Shown in pieces: positions 11,401 to 23,620 of a stretch of DNA of 64,000 nt (its first letter is position 1; the number at the start of each line of letters is the position of its first letter). The notes beneath the pieces were generated by a model that ran no database searches, had not been told where the DNA came from, and saw only the letters and a list, made by a program, of their open reading frames with translations. The position numbers and the translations under genes are program-made. This DNA comes from Lotus japonicus (Eukaryota; Streptophyta; Magnoliopsida; Fabales; Fabaceae): contig NC_080044.1 in assembly GCF_012489685.1 (NCBI RefSeq), forward strand, positions 59,449,507 through 59,513,506, read 5' to 3'.

Positions 11401-13367
11401 TCCTTGGATCAGCCTTCCTTGGCCCATAATGCTCCATTCAGCCTAAGAACCTTCTGATTATGAGTTTAATCTACCACTTAACCCAAATTAAAAAGGTTTA
11501 AGCCCAAAACACAAACCCAACTTTTAATAAAATTTCGTAGGTACTGTACAGCCCGACCTTTGCTCATTAAAACAGGGATATCTGGAGCTACAGATATCGG
11601 ATTTACACGAAACCACATCGAAAATTTTCTTAACTTAAAGGTCTACAACTCTGATGAAGGAAGTTTTCCCAAATGAAGTCGTTAAGACCCTCTAAAAATT
11701 CACACAAGTTGACAGTTCTAATCTGCCAGTTATCAAACATTAGCTAAAACTTCAATTTTATTCAAACTTCCATAAAATTGTTCCAAATTGAACTTAGGGC
11801 CTTACACTTTTTCTTTTATAAAACTTGCATCGCCAAACCTTATGTTGCCTCTTTCGTCCCATTATCCGTCCGCCGTAACATGGTTATCTTCAAACCTCTA
11901 AAAAGTAACTTCAAGCATTGGCAAAAAAAAAATTTTAAGGTCGTCAATTCTCCTGATATTCCCAATCTCATTCTTGATCCAAAAGATCGCCCGTTGTTCC
12001 TCCTACATTGGACCATCAATCCTCGCCGCAACATCACTGTTGTGCTCGAGGCATTGACCGAGGCTGAACAGCGGGTCGCCCTATACATCTTAACCCTTCC
12101 TCAAATTTCTTGTTGCGACCTACCCAAGCCGCCAAAGATGAGAAACTTCAAGAGTTTTTCAGTAAGTTTAACTTTATCAAAAAATTTGAAATTTTTTGCC
12201 TCGTCCTCGTATTAACCCCCTTACTTGTCTTTTGTGCAGCTGAAATGGGCAAGAACAAGGGTGGCGTCAACCCCGACAGCATGGCTGCACAACATGGCTG
12301 CTTTCATTTCCAGCCAAGTTGAGACTGCCAAAGGGCAGAGAAAAAATGAGAAGAAAGGGACCAAAGGCGAGAGAAAGAAGTTGACGTTGGTCGACGATCG
12401 AGAACCGAAGCGTCACAAGTCCAGCTCTTCCAAGGGTGACTTGAAGCAAACGACTCTGAATGAGTCTATGCCCAATGTCCACAAGGAAAAGAAATTGAGT
12501 AGCAACCTTCCCCCACCAAAACATCATACTCCTGGGGCGTTCGCCAATTTGATTGCAGCAGCTAGTCCGCCCCCTTAGTCGGCGAGGGACACCGTGCCTG
12601 GGAGTGAGACCGGCACTCTTCACAAAGTCTTCGATGCTAAATTCAATGGCCTTCATTTCATGGAGAGGAATTTCAACATTCAGATTCCTCACGAGGTCGC
12701 CACCCAAGGAGTCCAGGGTGCAGTGACCCTGGCTATGAACCAAGCCCTCGTTGTTGCTAGCTGTGCCGCCGGTATCCTTCCACACTTGAAGGGCATCGAG
12801 ATTGACAAATCACGTGCCCATTTGAAGCTTGAAGAGGCGAAGGATTCCTACACCCGCATGAAATTTGACGCCGAGAGCGCCGCCAAACGTGCTGAAATCG
12901 CCAAGAAGCAGGCAGAGGACACCCTAACAGGCGTTCGTAAGCAACTACAAGAGACTTAGGAGGCGCTTGCCAAGGAGAAGGTTGCAAGAAAAAATGTTGA
13001 AGGTAAACTCCAAGCGGCAGAGAAAATGAGCCAAGAGCTTGAGGCTAGCTTGGAAGAATCTGACAAGACGCTCTTGGAAAAGAGTTCTCGCCAGTATATC
13101 CTTGGGTTTTTGGACGCCAATGCCCAGCTTCAAATTGTTTGTCTTGAGCTCGACTGCTCTCAGTTTGGGTTTATGAAGAAAATTGTTGATGGCCGGGTTG
13201 TAGGGCCCGTCGATCCAGACGTGAGTAGCCTTCCGTTCATGCACGAGTCAGATGAAGAGGAAGGAGAAGAAGAAGCTGAGGGTGAGGGAAAGAAGAAACA
13301 TGACGCAAAGGTTGATGGAAGTGGTGAAGCTAACCAGGAGGAGCAAGTGAAGAATGACCAAGTTTGA
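8428..13367 (+). pseudogene. Antisense gene of the Tat element (gypsy-type transposon domain plus coiled coil), split by a solo LTR
   Basis: It lies opposite to gag-pol, between integrase and the missing 3' LTR. It starts ATG 8428 with a Ser/Asp-rich N-terminus. A segment ending PNAWGFIRFVV resembles the plant 'putative gypsy-type transposon' domain. A frameshift near 8990 and the solo LTR at 9036-11806 split it. Coding resumes at 11812 (FYKTCIAKPYVASF). A consistent intron lies at 12162-12239 (GTAAGT..TTTTGTGCAG), and one frame then runs from 12240 to 13367 with stops only at 12576-12578 and 12957-12959. The last part is a long alpha-helical, charged region (EALAKEKVARK-like) with an acidic tail. 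Function is unknown; Tat elements often carry an antisense ORF of this kind. Confidence 0.7.
9036..11806 (+). mobile_element. Solo LTR, 2771 bp, nested in the Tat antisense gene
   Basis: It starts TGTAACGCCCCGATTTC and ends GGGCCTTACA. The 5-bp duplication CTTTT is present at 9031-9035 and 11807-11811. There is no second copy of the ends inside, no primer binding site and no protein domain, so a solo LTR is the best reading. The TGTAAC[AG]CCCC start is typical of chromovirus (Tekay/Del-like) LTRs. Three copies of a 53-54 bp unit (containing GACCGCAGTCAACC) lie at about 9682-9820. Confidence 0.88.
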
Positions 13368-13394
13368 CTTTGTGTTCTCCTTAGTGCTTGTAAT

Positions 13395-13529
13395 GGGCCT
13401 CGCCCTCTTTAATTTTGTTGTTTGAACAATGGGCCTTACCCCCTTATTTTTTGTTATTGAACCATGGGCTTCGCCCTCCCTTTTTATTTCGGTTTTGCTG
13501 TAATGACTATTTTGTTTCGGGCTTCGCCC
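13395..13529. repeat. Repeated GGGCYTCGCCC hairpins between convergent Tat genes
   Basis: Short palindromes GGGCCTCGCCC (13395-13405), GGGCCTTACCCCC (13431-13443), GGGCTTCGCCC (13466-13476) and GGGCTTCGCCC (13519-13529) are spaced 35-53 bp apart, with T-rich sequence after each. They lie just beyond the stop of the antisense gene and about 460 bp beyond the integrase stop on the other strand, where both transcripts would end. Confidence 0.75.
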
Positions 13530-13984
13530 CCCTTTTTGGTTTAACTGAATGTCTTGGATATCTTTAATATTGTATTTACTCTTGGCATTTTACTGAGGTT
13601 TGGGCCGCCGTTTGGCAGGGCTTTTTATTGCTCAGTATATTAGCTGAGGCTTAGGCACATTTTACTGGTCTTAGTCGTTTTACGAACGGGGCTTGGATTC
13701 TAGTGGCCACTAGAATTGCGAAGGCTATGTGTGCTAAGTGGCGACGCTTTCTGATTGCAAAAGTTTTAGTCGTATTGGGTCATGCCATAAAATAAAATTA
13801 GAAAGGAGAGTTTATGAGTTAGATCTCGCCAATTGTGACAAACATCAAACTATAAAACAATTTTTCATTATTTAGAATAAAATTGGGATCTATTGATCCC
13901 TACATGGGAGTTTCTTCCCTTCATTTACATAGGTTGCCTCATTAAAAACCTTCTTGGAGGAAAAAAGAGTGCGACTTTCTTGAC
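13530..13984. other. Spacer between the convergent Tat genes
   Basis: No open frame of note and no repeat beyond the hairpins upstream. This would hold the 3' ends of both the pol transcript and the antisense transcript. Confidence 0.4.
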
Positions 13985-14820
13985 TTAACTATAATATTGC
14001 CTCAGACTGGAGGCATTCCACGTGCGGCGAACTTGGCCGCCATCGAGTTGTTCCAGTTTGTACGCTCGCGCGCCCACTTCCCCCTTGATTCGGAAAGGTA
14101 CTTCCCAGCTTGGTGTTAATTTGTTATGCCCTGCAGTCATTGACCTTGGATGCATACTTGCGTGCGACCCTTCCTTTTCCTGCTTCATTGCGCAAAGGTT
14201 GGCGATCAAGTTATCATTGTTTTCCTCTTCATTCATTGTTATCACTCGCCAACTCTGATTCTCCACTTCAACAGGCAACATGGCGTCAGAACCATAAGTA
14301 AGTCTATACGGCGTTTCTCTAGTGCTAGTCTGCACATTTGTATTGTACGCCCATACAACTCCTGGCAACTCCTCCACCCACCATCCTTTGGCCTCGTCCA
14401 ACTTTTTCTTCAATCCATTCAATATGACTTTGTAAGCTGCTTCAGTCTGGCCATTTGTTTGCGGATGCTCGACCGAGGCGAACCACATTTCTATTCCCAA
14501 GTCTGCACAAAATTCCTTTGTTAATGCGCTTGTGAATTGCATGCCATTATCCATGACCAACGCCATTGGAACGCCAAAGCGACACACAATTCGCCGCCAC
14601 AGGAAATTTCTAACCTTTGCAGCGGTAATTGTTGCCACTTGCCACTGCTTCCGCTACTATCCATTTTATAAAGTAATCTACTGCCACCACAATAAATTTC
14701 ATTTGAGCTTTGCCGTTGGAAAGGGTCCCAAAATGTTCTCCCCCCACATGGAAAAGGGCCAAGGGGCGGTCATTGTTGTGAGTTGCTCTGGTGGTGTCCT
14801 GTGTAGATCAGAAAACATTT
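13985..14820 (-). pseudogene. Tat integrase (frameshifted)
   Basis: Integrase joins retroelement cDNA to the host genome. The frame 14638-13985 contains VMDNGMQF (second catalytic Asp), HPQTNGQTEA (around the catalytic Glu), WAYNT and the C-terminal region ending SSLRQYYS. Upstream, in another frame (about 14820-14645), lies AVDYFIKW, which carries the first catalytic Asp, so a frameshift lies near 14640. The usual zinc-binding head is in the preceding fragment. Non-functional as it stands. Confidence 0.85.
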
Positions 14821-14845
14821 GACACTTAGAACATTTCTTAACATA

Positions 14846-15690
14846 CTATAAGCAATCCTTCTTGATTGTTGGCCAATAGAATCCTGCCCTAAGCACTTTC
14901 ACGGCTAACGACCACCCTCCAATGTGGCTTGAGCAGACCCCCTCATGAACTTCAGCAATTATATCTTGAGATTTATTAGTGTCCAAACACTTTAGCATTG
15001 GCGACATGATTCCCCTTCGGTACAATTGCTTGCCGACTAAAGTGTAGAAACTTGCCTCTCCTCTTCTTTCCCTGATGTTTTTGCTTTCATCCTGAGGTTG
15101 TTGAGTTAAAAATTCTATAATCGGATCCATCCACGATCGCTCGCCACTCATTATAGCCTTTGCCGCTTTGAATTCCACCAAGTCAATGCTTGGACGAGCT
15201 AATGTTTCTTGTATTACTGTTTGATAGTTTCCTAGTCGTCCAGTGCTAGCTAACTTGGCTAGTGCATCTGCGCGCTCATTCTGACTTCTTGGTATGTGTT
15301 CAATCTTAACTTGCTTTATCGCCTGCATAAGTCTCTGCACTATTTCTAGATACTTAGACAGTTGTGGATCCTTCACTTGATATTCGCCCTTAACTTGCTT
15401 CACCACCAGCTGTGAATCGCCCTTTATGTACAACTTCTGCACTCCTAATTCAATTGCGAGCCTCAATCCGGCAATTAGCGCTTCATACTAAGACTAGTTG
15501 TTACTCGCACGAAATCCAAATTTCAATGATTGTTCAATTAGCATTTTATTTGGGCTTTCAATTGATACGCCAGACCCACTTCCTTGTTCATTTGAAGAGC
15601 CATCCACCAAGAGAATCCATTCTGAACTTTCCCTATCACCCTCCGTGGGCGTCAATTTTGCCACAAAATCGATCAAACTTTGAATCGTAA
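14846..15690 (-). pseudogene. Tat second (archaeal-type) RNase H and integrase zinc-binding region
   Basis: The segment begins in the tether (VAKLTPTEGD) and WILLVDGSSNEQGSG, the start of a second RNase H typical of Tat/Ogre elements. It is broken by two in-frame TAG codons at 15494-15496 and 15488-15490, where relatives have the NNQAEYEAL motif. It then continues through LYIKGDSQLVVKQ, RADALAKLAST and, in the same frame, the integrase N-terminal region (GVCSSHIGG, RAGFYWPT). Both stops can be explained by single substitutions. Confidence 0.85.
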
Positions 15691-15743
15691 CTTGTCCCCT
15701 TGGTTCATACTCAATGTCATACTCCGATAATTCTACCGACCAA

Positions 15744-16832
15744 CTAACAAGTCGCCCTGAAAGATCTGGCTTTTGTAAAACTTATCGCAATGGGATATCT
15801 GTCTTTACTTTTATTTGAAAACTTTGGCCGAAGTCGCCTGTCTATTTTTAGTATTGCAAGGGTTGTCTTTTCTATTTTTTTGGTAGCGCATCTCCGCCCT
15901 TGTAGGGTGTGGCTAACAAAATAGATCACCCTATACTTCTTATTCTCTTCTTGCAACAACGTCGTGCTAACCGTCATACTAGTGACCGCCAAGTATAGTA
16001 TCAATATAACCTCTAGCGTGGGTTTTGCCAAAATTGGCAGTGAAGCCAATAACTCCTTCAATTGTTGAAAAGCTTCCTCACACGCCGTGGACCATTGAAA
16101 AGTTGTATTCTTTTTCAAACATGCAAAGAATGGCGCAGCCTTATCCCCCGCCATTGGCAAAAAGCGCGATAAGGCCGCCAATCTTCCTGTTAACCTTTGA
16201 ACATCGTGGACATTGGACGGGCTCTTCATATCCAATATGGCCTTACACTTGTCTGGATTAACGTCAATGCCTCTTGATGTAATCATGAATCCTAGGAATT
16301 TTTCGCCCAGTATTCCAAAAGAGCACTTCTTTGGATTCAACCTCATGTTGTACTTTCTTAGTTGAGCAAGCGCTTCTGCTAGATCTTGATAATAATCGCC
16401 CCCTCTGACGGACTTGACAATCATATCATCCACATAGACTTCCATATTTCTGCCAACTTGACTTGCAAAGACCTTGTCCATTAATCGTTGATAGGTCGCC
16501 CCCGCATTTTTTAACCCGAATGGCATTGTTCTGTAACAATAATTGGCTTGACTAGTCATGAACGCCATTTTTTCCTCGTCTGGGCGATGCATCATAATTT
16601 GATTGTAGCCAGAATACGCATCCAATTTGTCAACATTTGGAGGTGGATATGAGTCTTTTGGGCACATTTTGTTTAAACTTGTATAATCTGTGCACATTCT
16701 CCATTTTCCGTTTGCTTTCCGCACCATGACAACATTCACCATCCAAGTAAGGTATTGAACTTCCCTAATAAAACGCCCTTCGAGTAGTTTTTGAGTTTCT
16801 ACTCGCATAGCCTTGTCCTTTTCCTCGCCCAT
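15744..16832 (-). pseudogene. Tat reverse transcriptase and first RNase H (damaged)
   Basis: RT copies element RNA into DNA. Visible motifs in order: KWRMCTDYTSLNK, DAYSGYNQI (first catalytic Asp), MPFGLKNAGATYQRLMD, YVDDMIVKS (catalytic DD), LGFMITSRGI, then RNase H-like sequence up to a stop at 15744. About a dozen residues usually found between NVDKL and DAYSGY are missing, and the RNase H part is eroded before the stop. The second, archaeal-type RNase H follows. Confidence 0.88.
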
Positions 16833-17045
16833 CCTTCTTCGGGCCTACATCACTAGCTTTGCTCTGGGTTGAATAGATAACTTATGAGAAATGACTTATG
16901 GGTCAATCCTCGGATCATCCTTGATTGTCCAAGCGAACAAATCCAAATTACTTTGGAGTAGCCCCACCAAACGATCATCTTGATCTTTAGAGAGGGTACT
17001 CCCAATTTTCAAGACTCGCCCTGCCACCTGAATAGATCTTGTTTC

Positions 17046-17984
17046 CTAAGTGGGTTGAGGTCTTAAGTCTGCGAAATCGTTGCGAGGATCCAAGTTGAAG
17101 TCTTCATGTGGAAAGATTTCAGTAACACGGTGGCTTTCTTTAGCCGCCATCTTGCCATAACACCCTAGACTTTGGGCGTAGCATTCTCTCGCCGCTTCTT
17201 GATCCACCCTCAAAATTCCGATCTTGCCATTGTAAGCAGGGTATTTCACTGTCAAATAGGCGGTTGAAATTATTGCACAGACTTTGTTTAGAGTGTCTCG
17301 CCCCAGAAGCACATTGTTCATTGCCCGGCAGGGGAGGACTAAATATTTCACTTGGAACTTTTTCACAAATTCTCCCTCGCCAAAGGTTGTTGTTAACTCC
17401 ACGTATCTTCGCACCTTGGCCCGGTCGCCCGTAAATCCAACCAAACACCCTGTATACGGCTTTAGGCCAGATTCTTTTAAGCCCAGCCTTTCAAACGCAT
17501 CACCATATATAATATTTGCAGAACTTCCCTGGTCCAAAAATACCTTCTTGGTAACGTAATTGTTTACTCGGAGTGTCACCACAATAGGATCATTATCATG
17601 TGGGGTAACATGATCAAAATCCTTGGTTGTGAAAGTAATAGGGGTGTGGTTCAACCAACACTCCCCTTCATAGGCCTTGTGCACCGAATTCACTGCTTCT
17701 ACATATCTTTTTCTTCCTTTGCCAGATAATCGCCCACCACTGAATCCTCCGACGATTGATGAGCATGACCCAGCAAGTATGCCCAGATCTTCAACTATAT
17801 CCTTGCCCTTTGAAGTTCCCGCCCCAACGGCCTTAGCAACCTCGGGTTGCACGGGTTCATTTGACACAAAATTTGCTAAGTGCTCGGCTTTAATGAATCG
17901 CTCGATCTCTTTGCGTAAGGTCCAGCAGTTATCGGTGGTGTGTCCCATAGCTTTACGAAAGTCACAGCACTTTGTTGTATCCAC
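17046..17984 (-). pseudogene. Tat nucleocapsid end and aspartic protease region
   Basis: It opens with a zinc-knuckle-like segment (CDFRKAMGHTTDNC). The family normally has His where Arg follows CDF here, so one zinc ligand seems lost. The protease domain follows with the catalytic triad region FLDQGSSANIIY and downstream LGRDTLNKV. The frame closes at 17046, before the RT frame opens at 16832, so gag-pol is broken here. Confidence 0.8.
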
Positions 17985-18305
17985 ATTTGCTGGAGGTTTC
18001 CTGGGTGGCCTTGGGTACTAGACTGCATTTGTTTTCCCAACTGCCCGCACTATCGCGCTAAGAGGCGCGTTTAACTTTTTTTATTATCCCTGTATGGGCG
18101 CGTTTCCTCCTTGTCCTGCCTGATTTGTCGGGGTAGTTTGGGCATTCCTATGTCAAGTTTTGCTTTGTGGTCCTTGCCTGCCGGATTGGTAGGGCGTCGG
18201 TCAAGGTTGGCGTGGCGTTTGAGCTGGTCGTTGGTCTATTGAGCCGCGTCGTCTTTCTATTGTGGAATCTGATTGGTTACGCTAGTTGTCTCTATCCTTT
18301 TTTGT

Positions 18306-19185
18306 TTATTCATCTTGCTCAACCAAGATAAATTCTTGCGCCCTGGCGCATAAATCCATCATGTCCTTGGCGAGCCTTCTGGTTAAGTCTTTGTTTAGTG
18401 AACCACACCTGAGCCCCGTTTTGAAGGCAGACACACACACCTCAGGGCTGGCATCTTCTAACTGAACTGAAACTCGACTGAATCTAGCCATATATGTTTT
18501 AATGTGTTCGCCCGGTTGATGACGTATGTTGAACAGGTCAGCAGGGTTCGCCTTTTGAGTTTGATTGGCATAAAATTGGGTTAGGAACTTTGTTGACAAA
18601 TTGGTAAAGTTAGAAATGGAATACGGGGGTTGTTTGATAAACCATGTCATCGACACGCCCTTAAATGTGGAAGGTAGCAATTTGCACTTTACCGCATCAG
18701 TCGCTCCGCAAATGACCATTTTGGTATTGAAATACCGCAAATGATCTATTGGGTCATAATCGCCCGAATACATGTCTAAAGCCAAAGTCTGCAAATGTTC
18801 TGGGATTTCAACCGCGGTGACCATGGGCGCAAAAGGTTGAAAATCCACTACATATTCTGCATCCACCCACTGGCCACGTCTCAAATCCCTCATTTGGTTA
18901 AGATACTCAACCTGAGCCTGCAAATGCTCGTTCTGTCGTTGAACCGCCTGAATGGTATCTAACACTTGTTTGAGTTCTGTTGAATGCGCTCCATAAACTT
19001 GATCCTGGGCTTGCACGGGCGTTTCCATCTTTTGGTCACCTATGTCCTCGTTATCCGGAGTAGAAAGTTTCTTTTTAAGCTCCAAGTCAGACTTTGTCGC
19101 CAGCCCTGCATGCTGGACCGGAATCTTCGGCATCGTTGTTGCACGTGATCTCACCGCCACCGAGGATCCATCAGAGGAAGCCTCT
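18306..19185 (-). pseudogene. Tat gag (capsid), interrupted by a solo LTR
   Basis: The retrotransposon gag region is recognisable from MYSGDYDPIDHLRYF, MTWFIKQPPYSI and FLTQFYANQ, ending at 18306. The upstream part stops at the LTR insertion at 19186; the open frame beyond that belongs to the LTR. Matching gag N-terminal sequence resumes at 23289-23445 in a frame that also contains a stop. Gag forms the virus-like particle in relatives. Confidence 0.82.
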
Positions 19186-22100
19186 TGTAACACCCCGATT
19201 TCGGTGGCGCACTTTAGTAACCAAAAAGAAAACAAAGCGGAAAAAACATGAATATTTTTTTTCGATATTTGTTTTAAGTAAATAAAAGGCTTGTCGAAAT
19301 AAAAACTCATCGACGAAAGATAAACATGACTAATATACAGATATATTTACAGCCCCCGCTGTAAGTAGCATGCCGCGTCACGAGTAACCTCCAGTGACGG
19401 AAAGTAGTGCCTGTCGGCAAATATGTACAAACCAAAATAAAAGGTCAAGTATTCTGAATACAGTCCTCCAAACGAAAGTAGGTCAGTCCAAAAACAGCCC
19501 GAAGACCTCCTAGTCCGACCAACTCTCTGTGACTCCCGTAAAGAGAACCACACAAAAAGCTAAAGGTCGGGGACCTACCCTGCCCCAAAATGAGAAACTG
19601 AAGACCAGAGCCACAACGCTACTCCTACCCTAATCCTGACTAGAGGAGCACACCACAGCACTCCCAACTACGCATCATCAAGGTCGTCGTCTGAATCTGA
19701 ATCCAAGACGACTAGGTCTATGACTGCATTTGTCTCCACAGCTGGTCCTGCGGGTCCTGAACCCGATCCCTAATCAACAGCAGCCGCGACAGTGGGTGAG
19801 CTAGAGTATGATGAAGTCCCTCCCACAGGCACCTCCTCCGAGGGGTCCTCGTCGTCCTCAGGCGACGGTGGTGGTGGTACTACAACTCCAGGCCCACAGT
19901 GCACATCCGGTGGTAGGTTGAAGCTGACGGTGTAGCGTCTCAAAACTCCGTGCGTCAAGTTTCTCATCCTGTCGACGCGATCCTCCATTATTCGCCCCGA
20001 ATAGATAGCTCGGTGACCGACGGGGTCGACCACCCATGAGCCCGGGGTGTCCTGATCCAACATCTCGAACCTAGTCCCCCCCGAAGGGACGACCATCTCG
20101 AACCAATCTGCCATCGACATCTGACAATAAGGGCATACATAGCCCCCCAAACACAGGTAGCACGCGCGAGGGTCAACTCAAAGAATTACATAATAGTACA
20201 TCCAATAAGTAAAGTTTAAGCAATAGCTACATAGGCTTAGATATGAATGACAGCATTATAAATTGTATATCCTGCCAAATAAAAATAAATAACATTTGCT
20301 GGCAATTAACATATCTCAAGCAAGATTTACAAGTATCAATCACACACGGCAACTAAATCAGCAGGAATGGTGCATGAATGCAATGACGAGGAACAAGATG
20401 CAATCCGGAAGGACGGGCACCAACGAGTCAGTCCTAACACCGGCCACAGTGGGACCATTTCCGCTCGGGCGTCTCTTATACCAAACAAAATGTAGTCAGA
20501 TCAGCAGTAAACCCGCAGGTCTGCCATTTCCGTCTGCTACTAAGAATCACCGCAGTGTTCTTATGTGGAAATCCGGGTCTTATGACCATTTTTGGAATCC
20601 ACCGAGGTCCGGCATCCCACCGTGTATTAACCTCAAAATGTGTGCATGAATGTAAAGTGATTAGCCAAACAACGTCTTCGACCTCACTCGTCACGTCGTC
20701 ACGTGTTCTAGCTAACTTATTGTCTCTAAAAGATTACCCTAAGGTAAATGTCGATTATGCGACAAAAGACAATTAATTATAAAAAGTATCTCATGATGAT
20801 TTCTCGAATCATCCGACTCATCTCCATCCGATGGTCAAAAACTGCTCAACGAGCAAAGAGTACCAATGTACTTGGAAACTATCCGTTTCCCGCCTTATCC
20901 TTTAGATAGCCAAACAACAAAACTGCTCATCGAGCAAAAGAGCATCAACGTACTCAGAAACTTATCAATTTCCCGGCTTATCCTTTAGATAGCCAAACAA
21001 CAAAACCGCTCATCGAGCAGAGAGTATCAGCATACTCGGAAACTTATTAGTTTCCCCAAAACTTGGACTCGGCGACACTTCTCATTTTCCAAAACTAATA
21101 TTCAAGTCCTAAGCTCTTATTTGAGATTGTGATCATTATTTAAAGGTTCAAAGGTTGTTTAGTGTCTTATGAATTTTCCTTGTAAAACAGTTTCCATTTT
21201 ATTTTGTCTCTAATCTTATGAGTTTAAAAGATCCCATAATCCCAATAATTCCCAGAGAAGGTCTCGATCCATTAAAAACATTAACAAGGCCCGAACCTTT
21301 GTTCGTCCCGTCAAACTTTCTCAACATCTCATGATGAGTGTGGCATAACTGTCCGTTATCCTCACTCTGACGTACAACAGATATATGTGTATTTGCATAA
21401 TCAAAGCAACACAATCCAACAGTCATGGCACATATATCAACACATCCTAGGTTAACCATGTAGCACATAGCATGTGAATCATCATCAACACATCTTAGAT
21501 TAAACAATTAGCACAAAGCATGTGAATCAATCCCAAAAACAATTCAAGCAATAAATGATTATCAATTGTCAGCCGTAGCCTCAGAAACATTTTTCCCAGT
21601 CAAACACAATCAAATGCATAAAAAATAAATCAAGTCGAATTCGTCGACACCTAAAGCATTATCTAGTATTCAGTGAGTAGCCCTCACCTGTATCTCCTCC
21701 AGCGTGTTCCTCAAACTTTCCTTCACAAACTTCCTCTTCAGCTCCACAGAATTCCTCAAACGAACCTTAGAGAAAAATCACAGAATTCAATCACAATGAG
21801 TCAGAAACTCAGCAAACAATAAGTATTAGGGTTACACGCCACATTATAAACTCTGAAGTACGATAATCTAACACGTTAAGACAAGTTTTCGAAAAACAAA
21901 ATTTTCCTCCCCCTATGGAGGTGCTCTCGGCCACACACACTAATTGTGTGCGCCGATTTTTCTTCGATCAAACTTGGTTCCTAGGTTATCATTAGTCGTA
22001 ACTAAGGCGAATTGAAGCTCGGAAAAATTATCGGATCGAAACCTGTCGCAGGGGTATTTTGGTCAATATTTTTAGCTCAGAATTTCAAAATTGGAATTTC

Positions 22101-23283
22101 GAAAAACAAATTGGATGGGGACGTTACTAACGACGTTTATGACAACTAATCCTACTAGTTCTAAGCTAAGTCGAGAGTTTTCAGCCTAAAGGATGAAACT
22201 TTGGTTCAAAATGGGTTTTTCAAGCAGAATTGGAATTCGGCGGCATTTCGGCGACATTCGGCAAAATGTAATCCGCTAGAAGTACTCTTGGGTTGGTAGG
22301 GAATATGTTTAGACACTAAAATCAAGCTATTTGGACAGTTTTACAAAAAACTCAAATATTTGAGCACAGAAAGACATAAAGAAAAGCGACGGAATTGACG
22401 ATCAGAAGTGAGAGATAGCATCTATACCTCGATGTCTTCGAGTAGCAACGAACGGTGCAGGGATCGGGCAAGAAACGGCGAAAATCTCTTCCCCCTCCTC
22501 CTCCTTGGGTGCTCGCGGGTTTGGGTTTGAAATGGGGAAGGGTTTTTTTGAAAATTTTTCATTTTCTTGCTATTTATAGGTTATGGAAAATGCGGAAAAA
22601 TGAAAATTTCGCGATTCCGATTTTTCCTGCGTATTCCTCGGTGAATTCTAAGATAGGTTCTGGCGACAGAATTCCAGAACTCAAAACAGGTTTCTTGGAA
22701 TTAAATCAAACGATCCAAAGTTGGTGTAAATCGATTTTATCCGAAAAACTACTTTTTGCAGTTGATGTCGGATGAGAAAACTTCTTTCTGAAGAAATATT
22801 GGAAACATCAAGAGAAATGGGTGCACGCGTGTGGAATCTTCATTTGAAGCTCCGAATAGAAAAAGTCTTCATCGTCGGTTGATTTTAGGTTTCTTGAACT
22901 ATCAGTGATTTAGTTTCGGCAAACTTCCGAGGATTGGAATCGGATGTTCGTACATTCTAGGGTTTCGCATCGAAACGCTTGTTATAGAAGAATTAAGAGA
23001 AGTTCTAACATTTCTCTGAAGATTTTTGAAATTAGTTTCCATCGTGTATTTAAGTGTAAATTAATCGTTTACGATCGCTCTCGTCCTAGATATAAGTGAA
23101 TACTACTTGTGCTATAGCTTATATCGAATTTAATACTATCCTTAGCCTTTTCCTGAACTTTCTCCTTCATAAATTAATTACATTCGATAAACTTGTTCAG
23201 GTTTTCCTTCACGTTACATCGAAACTAATCGTGAATAGGAATCTTATTCGGTTTATTCTAAGCTTAAAAACTTGGGTCTCACA
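19186..23283 (+). mobile_element. Solo LTR, 4098 bp, nested in Tat gag
   Basis: It starts TGTAACACCCCGATTTCGG and ends GGGTCTCACA. The duplication CCTCT is present at 19181-19185 and 23284-23288. No internal repeat of the ends, primer binding site or protein domain was seen. About 2.7 copies of an 82-83 bp unit (containing GCTCATCGAGCA) lie at 20837-21055. The length is large for a solo LTR but within the range of chromovirus LTRs. Confidence 0.85.
20837..21055. repeat. 82-83 bp tandem repeat inside the solo LTR
   Basis: Units begin near 20837, 20919 and 21002 with AAAACTGCTC or AAAACCGCTC, and share the phrase CTTATCCTTTAGATAGCC. Confidence 0.85.
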
Positions 23284-23448
23284 CCTCTTGCTCTGCCTCC
23301 GGTTCAGGTTGGATCGCCTGAACTTGACTCCTACCACCGTTGTGACATCCACCACCACGTCGACGTGGTGCACGTCCACCTCAAGAACGCGTCTTCATCT
23401 GCCCTTAAGTCTGTCTCTATCACGTCAGTGGAAGAAACCGCTGAGTTA

Positions 23449-23467
23449 GAGTCACAGACGGCGTCAA
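23449..23467 (-). promoter_or_regulatory. Degenerate primer binding site of the Tat element
   Basis: On the minus strand, right after the LTR end ..GAACA, the sequence reads TTGACGCCGTCTGTG. This is close to the TGGCGCCGTCTGTG primer site I associate with Tat elements. Confidence 0.5.
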
Positions 23468-23610
23468 TGTTCTAGTCTAAGGTCTATTAAGGGATATGAA
23501 GTGTCCTTATCAAACCCTAGCAGAGCATGAAGTGTATAAATGATGTAAGAATAAAGGAATCGTCTCATTAATGATCAAAAAGGTACCTAGCACAAGGTAA
23601 GGACCCCACC

Positions 23611-23620
23611 TTTTATAGTG
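23611..23620 (-). promoter_or_regulatory. TATA-like box in the Tat 5' LTR
   Basis: CACTATAAAA on the minus strand, followed by a GGTGGGG phrase, is suitably placed to drive a gag-pol transcript. Confidence 0.4.
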
